Below, one piece after another: positions 50,972 through 57,200 of a DNA stretch of 59,770 nucleotides. Each line of letters starts with the position of its first letter. Position 1 is the first letter of the stretch. The notes below the pieces were generated by a model. That model was not told the origin of the DNA. It made no database searches and saw only the letters and a list, made by a program, of their open reading frames with translations. Source of the stretch: an uncultured Bacteroidales bacterium (GTDB lineage: Bacteria; Bacteroidota; Bacteroidia; Bacteroidales; F082). The stretch is from positions 1-59,770 of the forward strand of contig CAJOIH010000005.1 in the NCBI GenBank assembly GCA_905234455.1. Direction: 5' to 3'. The translations under genes and the position numbers were made by a program.

Positions 50972-51270
50972 AGTATGGTGATGATGTTTGAGAAACCGGT
51001 GATGTCGAACACTTCCTTGACCATGGGGTTCATGTGACGCAGTACCATCTGGCCTCCTTTGGCGTTCACGCTTTTCTGCAGCATCAGGAAGGTGCGCAGT
51101 CCTTGCGACGAGGTATATTCCAGGCCTGAGCAGTCGATGTCGATATCCTTGGGTCCCCCTTCCATGAGCGGCATGAGGTCATGCTGGAACTGTTCGGCAT
51201 TCGTAGTGTCGATGCGGCCTTTGACTTCCACCAAGGTTTTTTCCAATTGTTTATTAATGATTACTTCCAT
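50968..51270 (-). CDS. STAS-domain anti-sigma factor antagonist (RsbV/SpoIIAA-like)
   Basis: The 100-residue protein is a single STAS domain: EKTLVEVKGRIDTTNAEQF, DIDIDCSGLEYTSSQGLR with candidate phosphorylated Ser54 or Ser55, and a final helix DITGFSNIITIL. In partner switching such a protein is phosphorylated by an RsbW-type kinase and, when dephosphorylated, binds the kinase. Its partner is the adjacent gene, 4 bases upstream. It overlaps the alarmone synthetase start by 4 bases. Confidence 0.9.
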   Translation of the reverse strand: MEVIINKQLEKTLVEVKGRIDTTNAEQFQHDLMPLMEGGPKDIDIDCSGLEYTSSQGLRTFLMLQKSVNAKGGQMVLRHMNPMVKEVFDITGFSNIITIL

Positions 51271-51274
51271 AGTG

Positions 51275-51685
51275 TTAGCTGTTTTCGATTTTTTTGGTCA
51301 TGGTCAGGATGTTGTTGCCATCCTCATAGCGATAGCTGATGGTATCCATCAGTTTTTTACAAAGGTAGATGCCCAGTCCGCCGATGTCACGGTCTTCGGC
51401 CTTTGCGGTGATGTCGGGTTCGGGTTGCTCCAGTGGGTTGAATGGAATGCCTGCGTCGCGCAGTTCAATGGTGAGCAGCAGTGAGTCGTGGTCGAGGTTG
51501 GTCCCGGCCTCGAGCCATCCGATGCCGCCGTCGTAGGCATAGCGCACCACATTCTCGACGGCTTCTTCGATGGACAGTTGCAGCTTGAATCGCAGGGCCT
51601 CGTCGGAGGGCATATCGGGCGATGCCATCAGGAAATTGATGATCTCGCTACTTTTGTCTTTGATCGGGTTGAAACGTTTTTTCAT
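51275..51685 (-). CDS. RsbW/SpoIIAB-like serine kinase, anti-sigma type
   Basis: The 136-residue protein is a HATPase_c domain with N-box EEAVENVVRYAY (Glu40, Glu41 and Asn45), G1 box RDAGIPFNPL and G2 box GGLGIYLCKKLMD. It lacks a histidine phosphoacceptor domain, matching GHKL serine kinases that phosphorylate STAS proteins and sequester a sigma factor or another target. No sigma factor gene lies near. It overlaps the Fic gene by 4 bases. Confidence 0.9.
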   Translation of the reverse strand: MKKRFNPIKDKSSEIINFLMASPDMPSDEALRFKLQLSIEEAVENVVRYAYDGGIGWLEAGTNLDHDSLLLTIELRDAGIPFNPLEQPEPDITAKAEDRDIGGLGIYLCKKLMDTISYRYEDGNNILTMTKKIENS

Positions 51686-52905
51686 TGTTTAATCAAATCT
51701 TTATATAAGGCTAGGCCCTTCAATGTCAAAAGGTATTTCTGTCGGGGATGGCGGGGCTTTTCGGGATAAAGAAGACGGACAAAGCCTTCGGTGATAGCTG
51801 GATTTAGATTATACTCCATAAAATTCATTCGGTCTTTCAACCCCACACTTTCCATCATTTCCTTTATACTACATTGCCTATAACCAATAATACTTACCAA
51901 ACGAATAATTAATTGATTATCTGTACTAAACTTATCCTTTACTTGTCCTTTTGTTGTTCTAAACTTGCGGGGCACCTGAGTCGTACTTGAGGGGGTGCTT
52001 GAGGGGGTACTTGAGGGGGTACTAAACGAGTATTCGTCAGGTAACTGTTGGCTTTCTGACATTTTCCATTCTTCTGGCGGATTAATAACCATGTAACGGT
52101 TCTTCAGAGTATTGTTCTCGCCAAGCATGAGGTTGCGGAAAAAACGCACCAAGAACACCGGCTCATAGTTGACTTCTTTTGCCAAATTACGGTAATTGGC
52201 GCGAACAAGGGCGTTACGGAAATACCAGGAATGTTGTTCAAACATGTCGTTGTTGACGTCAAATCCCAACGACCTCATGTATTTGATAGTAAAGACAGCT
52301 GTGGTTCGCGTGTTTCCTTCGGCAAAAGGATGTATTTGCCACAGACCGGCGATAAAACCCGCCAGATGTTCCACTATCTGATCTCTATTCAGACCAGAAT
52401 AGTCAAATATACGTTCCTGGTCAAGGTCATATTGGATGGTCATCCGTAAATCCTGCCAACGTGAATATTGAACGGTATCTCCTCGTAGGACCCACTCTTT
52501 CTTGGTGATATCATAATCACGAAAACGACCAGCGTGTTTGAATACTCCATCAAAGATGGCCTTGTGGACAGCGGCAAATCCGGCAACACTAAAGGTAAAT
52601 GCATCCGTTTGGAGAAGCTTTGATATGTTGCCGGAAACCTCGTCTGCCTCTTGTTTATCGTCATCATCAGGCTCGCGTAATGCCTTTGTCTGATAATAGG
52701 TCTTGACAAGTTGACGCGCCTCATCAACGGTAATCTCACCTTCGATATTCCTGCGAGCAGTTTCTTGCAAGTATTGTGATGTCATCAGGCCATCTACCGC
52801 CTGTAGGCCAATGGCCACACGCCAAGCATCGGCACGCTCTCTTTGGTCAGGCATTCCTTGCCGGATATATTCGTCGAAGTTGATATACAAGGGCTTATCG
52901 CTCAT
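51682..52905 (-). CDS. Fic-domain AMP-transferase, first gene of a six-gene operon
   Basis: The 407-residue protein has a complete Fic motif HPFAEGNTR (residues 192-200), with the catalytic His and the AMP-anchoring Arg. The N-terminal helical region (about 25-75, AVDGLMTSQYLQETARR then NIEGEITVDEAR) resembles a VbhA-type inhibitory segment, although the usual Ser/Thr four residues before the Glu of EG is replaced by Arg. A Ser/Thr/Pro linker coded by a 12-bp repeat (about 293-305) leads to a C-terminal winged-helix-like domain (IIRLVSIIGYRQCSIKEMME). It probably transfers AMP or another nucleotide to a target protein. ATG at 52905 is preferred over TTG and GTG just upstream. Confidence 0.9.
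   Translation of the reverse strand: MSDKPLYINFDEYIRQGMPDQRERADAWRVAIGLQAVDGLMTSQYLQETARRNIEGEITVDEARQLVKTYYQTKALREPDDDDKQEADEVSGNISKLLQTDAFTFSVAGFAAVHKAIFDGVFKHAGRFRDYDITKKEWVLRGDTVQYSRWQDLRMTIQYDLDQERIFDYSGLNRDQIVEHLAGFIAGLWQIHPFAEGNTRTTAVFTIKYMRSLGFDVNNDMFEQHSWYFRNALVRANYRNLAKEVNYEPVFLVRFFRNLMLGENNTLKNRYMVINPPEEWKMSESQQLPDEYSFSTPSSTPSSTPSSTTQVPRKFRTTKGQVKDKFSTDNQLIIRLVSIIGYRQCSIKEMMESVGLKDRMNFMEYNLNPAITEGFVRLLYPEKPRHPRQKYLLTLKGLALYKDLIKQ
51985..52020. repeat. Three 12-bp tandem repeats inside the Fic gene
   Basis: Units at 51985-51996, 51997-52008 and 52009-52020 differ at one base. They encode a repeated four-residue Ser/Thr/Pro pattern in the linker. Because the unit is a multiple of three, copy-number change would alter linker length without shifting the frame. 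Confidence 0.85.
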
Positions 52906-52929
52906 CACCAAGTAACCTTATTCTTTCCG

Positions 52930-52937
52930 CAAATATA
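52930..52937 (-). promoter_or_regulatory. -7 box (TATATTTG) of the Fic/alarmone operon
   Basis: The reverse strand reads TATATTTG, 24 bases before the Fic ATG. No TTG is found at the usual upstream spacing. Confidence 0.55.
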
Positions 52938-52990
52938 CAAAACAATTCGATTTCATCTTTCTTTTGTTTTCCATTACAAACTTTTTTTCA

Positions 52991-52998
52991 TAGTTTTG
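52991..52998 (+). promoter_or_regulatory. -7 box (TAGTTTTG) of the phosphotransferase-like gene
   Basis: TAGTTTTG fits TAnnTTTG, 20 bases before the ATG at 53019. The nearest upstream TTG is 24 bases away, slightly too far. Confidence 0.5.
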
Positions 52999-53018
52999 TA
53001 TCCTCAACAAGGAAAACC

Positions 53019-53849
53019 ATGGAAGCCATCAAGATTTCACTAAACGACTACATCCTATCGGGCGGCGGCGCCAACGGCGAGAGCTACGACCACAAGACCG
53101 ATCCTTCGGTGATGCTAAAACTCTATTTCCCTGGCAAGATCCAGCAGCCATTGGACGAGATGATGCTGGCCCGCAAGGTTTACGCCATGGGCATCCCCAC
53201 TCCTGAGCCCGGTGAGTATGTGGTCACTGAGGACGGCCGGTATGGGATCAGATTCAAGCGGATTTTGGGCAAGACCTCCTATTCGAGGGCCACGGGTGAC
53301 CATCCCGAGAAGGTGCAGCAGTTCGCCGAGGAGTTTGCTCAGCTATGCTTGCAGCTACATGCCACGCACGTCGACACCACGCAATTCGAGAATGTGAAGG
53401 ATCGCTATTACCGCCTATTGAGCGACAATCCGTTTTTCACCACGGACGAGAAGGAAAAACTCCGCAAGTTTATCGCCAGTGTTCCCGACGAGGACACGGC
53501 CATCCACGGCGACCTCCAATATTCCAACGCCATTTTTGTCGGCGATCAGCGGTATTTCATTGACTTGGGTGATTTCTGCTACGGCAACCACCTGTTTGAC
53601 GTAGGCATGGTTTATCTCTGCTGCTGCCTGTCCGACGAGGCCTTCATCAAGGAGACCTTCCACATGGACAAGGCCACTGCGGTGAAGTTCTGGAAGTGCT
53701 TCGCCCCTGCCTATTTCGGCAAGGACCGCTCTCTCAAGGACATCGAGGCTGAGATTCGGCCTTTCGCCAGCCTAAAGACCCTCATCGTGGAGCGCGACAC
53801 CAAGCGGCCGATGCCGGAGCTCCGGGTGGGGTTGGAAGGGATTCTTTAG
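53019..53849 (+). CDS. Aminoglycoside phosphotransferase-like kinase (TIGR02172 type)
   Basis: The 276-residue protein has the APH/choline-kinase catalytic loop AIHGDLQYSNAIF with the catalytic Asp and Asn, and the metal motif FIDLGDFCYGNHLFDVG. The N-terminal nucleotide lobe begins LSGGGANGESYDHKTDPSVMLKLYFP. It matches the TIGR02172 group of predicted small-molecule kinases found in Bacteroidota and Fibrobacter; the substrate is unknown and drug resistance should not be assumed. It is monocistronic, divergent from the Fic operon. The 93-base gap that follows holds a 12-bp palindrome (53903-53914) but no clear terminator. Confidence 0.85.
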   Translation: MEAIKISLNDYILSGGGANGESYDHKTDPSVMLKLYFPGKIQQPLDEMMLARKVYAMGIPTPEPGEYVVTEDGRYGIRFKRILGKTSYSRATGDHPEKVQQFAEEFAQLCLQLHATHVDTTQFENVKDRYYRLLSDNPFFTTDEKEKLRKFIASVPDEDTAIHGDLQYSNAIFVGDQRYFIDLGDFCYGNHLFDVGMVYLCCCLSDEAFIKETFHMDKATAVKFWKCFAPAYFGKDRSLKDIEAEIRPFASLKTLIVERDTKRPMPELRVGLEGIL

Positions 53850-53942
53850 TGCCCTTTCAAACTATCGAGCTGTTGGCCGAGCTCTTGGAAAGAAAAGAGG
53901 CCTTCCGATCGGAAAAGAAACAGTATTGTCGTGTATGATCAC

Positions 53943-54227
53943 TTATTTTTTGCGTTTCTTCAAAGCGTAGGCTGCGCCCATGCCAGCGAGGAGCAGGATG
54001 CCGCTGCCCACGGGGACGCCATTCTGGTCGGTGCCGGAGCCGTGGGTGGTGGGCAGGATGAGGGAACCGCCGACGGAGCGGGTCCAATCTTGGGTGGAGT
54101 TCCAGTATGTAGGACCCCAGTCGGTGTAGGTCTCGCCGATGCGGCCGTAGCCGAACATGCCTCCTTGTGCCGAGGCACCAAGGCTGATTCCAAGAACGAT
54201 TGCGATGATAATTGCTAATTTTTTCAT
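53943..54227 (-). CDS. Small exported protein with PVGSG-transmembrane-basic tail
   Basis: The 94-residue protein has a signal peptide (KKLAIIIAIVLGISLGASAQ), a Gly/Trp/Tyr-rich middle and a C-terminal VPVGSGILLLAGMGAAYALKKRKK-like arrangement: a short PVGSG motif, one transmembrane segment and a basic end. That layout resembles processing-and-anchoring tails such as PEP-CTERM. I have seen similar short proteins in Bacteroidales but know of no tested function. ATG at 54227 starts the signal peptide. It lies 35 bases downstream of the giant GLUG-repeat gene on the same strand. Confidence 0.75.
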   Translation of the reverse strand: MKKLAIIIAIVLGISLGASAQGGMFGYGRIGETYTDWGPTYWNSTQDWTRSVGGSLILPTTHGSGTDQNGVPVGSGILLLAGMGAAYALKKRKK

Positions 54228-54262
54228 TTTATGATTGGGTTTTATTAGATTTACGGATGGTA

Positions 54263-57200
54263 TCATTTCACGACGACTTTTTGGACTCTTTCACGGTCAC
54301 TGGCAATCAAACGTAACAGGTACATGCCGGCGTTGAGGCCTTCGATGCTGATATGTTCGTTTGTATGGTAGGACTTGAGCACACGACCTGTGAGGTCGAC
54401 CACCTGTATCACGCTGTTGCCTTCTACACCGACAAAGATGAGTTCGCCATTGCTGATGAAAGCGAAATCGTCATGGCCTTCGCTGCCGAGGTTGGCGTCG
54501 TTGGCTACGAAGACTAACCTGAAGCGCGAAGCGTAGTCGCTCGTTCTACCCGTGAAGGTGTAACTCGGCGCTTGCAGCAAATCCACATCGGCTCCTGTGA
54601 GATTGTCAATCAGGTGCAGGTATGCCATTTCCACGCCTTCGGGATTCACCGTCAGCGTATAGGAACCGTTTTCAGCAGCCTTGAAGCACACCGGCACCTC
54701 GCCGCGCTTGTCGCTGAAGGCGATGGCATAGTCCTTGTCATCTTTGGGCAGGTAGATGTTGGCACCCTGCTGTCCGAAGTAGAACTTGCCCAGCTCGGAG
54801 CCTTCGTTGAAGCTCACGATGGCGTTGTCGATGGTCTTATTACCGGCGTCTCCACGGGTATCCACCGTCTGGGCCAAGGCAATTTGCAGGTTGCCGTTGT
54901 TGTGTGAGGCTCCATCAGGGTTAGGGGCTGTGGTGCTGAAGGTGACGTTCTCGCTGCCTTCCACTTCCACTATCACACCATAGTGTGGTGGAATGGCGGT
55001 TGCGATGGATTGTGCATCGGCCAGAATGGCTGAGCCGTCATCGTTCAACTTGTAGTAAGGCTTGTCGACGTAGGCTTTCACAATGAACGGGTTACCCACA
55101 AGGTTGAAGCCTTGCGGCAGGTTCTCAATAACTTTCTCTGTATCTGTGTTGAACGTGCCAGTGTAGATCAAAGTCTTGTTTTCCTTGCTGGCGTATAGAT
55201 AACCCATGCCATTGACAATGTCGAAGTCGCTGGTATGGGCATGGTAGTTCTCCCACTCACCGTTAGTGCCTGATGGGTTGAAGCGGTAGAGGTCGAAGTC
55301 ATACACCACAGGATTTGTTTCCGGAATGGCATTGCCAATAAGGTTGGTGACATTCGAGGGGGCAATGCTTCCCGAAATCGGCGAAGCGATAAACGCCCAT
55401 TTGCCATCGCCGTCGCCATAACCTTCAATTACCCTAACAACAAGTCCCATGGTCGGCACCACCTTTTCGACATCTTCTTCTGTGACAATCATCCAGTTGT
55501 CGCCGAGGGCGTTGCGGAGCTGGATGTTGGTCTTATTGCCCACTAGGGTAGGTGAAGATTGCAAACTGCCACAAGTGATGGTATAGTAGAGCTTGTTTAT
55601 CGTCATTATTGCGTCGGGATTTGCATTGAAATGGACCCACTTGGCTTCCATTTCGCTCCAACCCCATGCGTCTTGGCGGACAAAACTATAGGCATCGGTA
55701 GTGCTGATGTTGATGGCCGAAGGGGCAAAGAGGCATCGGGTAAAATGTACCATACCAGAGTTTCCAGCAGCACTTGAACACCAGAAATAATAACCGATAA
55801 AGCCGCCCCAGCCCGTGGCAGTGCCACTGAACTCTCCGTCGAAAAGGCAATCCTCAAAATAGATGCTTAATCTATTGGATACTTGGGTGAAACTTGGTAG
55901 GGCGTCGGAGCAACTGCCAATGAAGCCTCCGTTTCTTGCATCGGAAGCTACCGTGCTGTTGATCTTCATGCTGGAACGGCAATTGATGAACCGCGTGAAG
56001 TTGCCTGAATTGGGTATTAACTGGGCCACAAAACCGGCGGCATGTTGTGCCGAGGTGTAGATGGTGCCTGTGGTGTGGAGGTTCTTGATAATGGCACCTT
56101 CCACCGCCTTGAACGGGGCGCAGAAGTTTTGGTCGTAAGGCGACGCTTCGGTGCCTTTGTTGAAGGTAAGTGTATGTCCGCCGCCATCGAAGATGCCACG
56201 GAAAGCTCTGTTAGTACTGCCCACCATAGTCTCGACGCTGATGTCGTCCATCAGCTTGAAATACACACCGTTGTAGTTGTTGCCGGCGTTCACATTGGTG
56301 GCCAAGAGGTCCCACTGGACGTTATAATAGATACGGTACGGGTCTGTCTCGATACCGCTGCCGTCCCATGTAACATCAGAGAAGGTGGCAGTGATGGTGA
56401 CATCCTCCTCAGGCATGGTCAAGGTGTAGTTGTTCCAAGTATCGTTGAAGGTGATGACATCTCCGTTGGCGAGATAGTTGGTGACGGTGTAAGGAACAGT
56501 AACGCCAAGGCCGAGGTCCAATACATTTCCGCTGACGGCATGGAACACATTGTCGAACTTAAGGCCTTTGCCTCCCGTAGCGTAAATGGTAATGCCGCTG
56601 ACCGTATAATCAGTGGCGATACCATAGAGTTGCATCGTGACATTCTGACCCGGGATGATGTCATAGGCACGCTCGCCCTCGGCAACCATGCCCGACGCTG
56701 CCGCCACTCCGTTGTAGTAACAGCGGGTGAGGTTTCCATGTTCTTTGCCACCGACGAACATACGATGCTTTTTATCATCATTATTAGTAACAAACTTGGT
56801 GATATTGATAGCGGATGGTGCAAACACGCAGTCAGTCAGTGTGGCACTGGCGTCTTCTTGGGTCCAGCCGACCATTCCGCCACCTTCATAACCGGTGGGG
56901 TTACTGTAGGTGATGCTGCCGGTGAACAGACAGCCGGTAAGGGTTACGGATTTGTCTTCGTTCACCCTTGCCACGAAACCACCGGCGTCAATGTCGTCGT
57001 CATAGCTTGAACTGAGAGCGACCTCACTCTTGCAGTTGGTGATGCAGCTGTTTCCGACGACGAAGCCAGCCACGCCTGCAGGACGCATACCCACAGTGGC
57101 GATACTACCCGTGACATGCAGGCCTTGGATAGCGGCATTGTTGATGTAGGCAAACGGAGCAGCAATCGAGAATGACTTGTTGTCGGGCATAACCGTCACA

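Noticed and set aside
51985..52020. G-rich repeat in fic as a phase-variation switch
   Set aside because: The unit is 12 bp, so changes in copy number keep the frame; the G-runs are only five bases long.
53019..53849. Antibiotic-resistance gene
   Set aside because: The phosphotransferase fold is shared by many small-molecule kinases; nothing in the sequence or context indicates aminoglycosides as substrate.
53903..53914. 12-bp palindrome TTCCGATCGGAA as a terminator
   Set aside because: It lacks a loop and a T-run on either strand in the right place; it is left as an unexplained palindrome.
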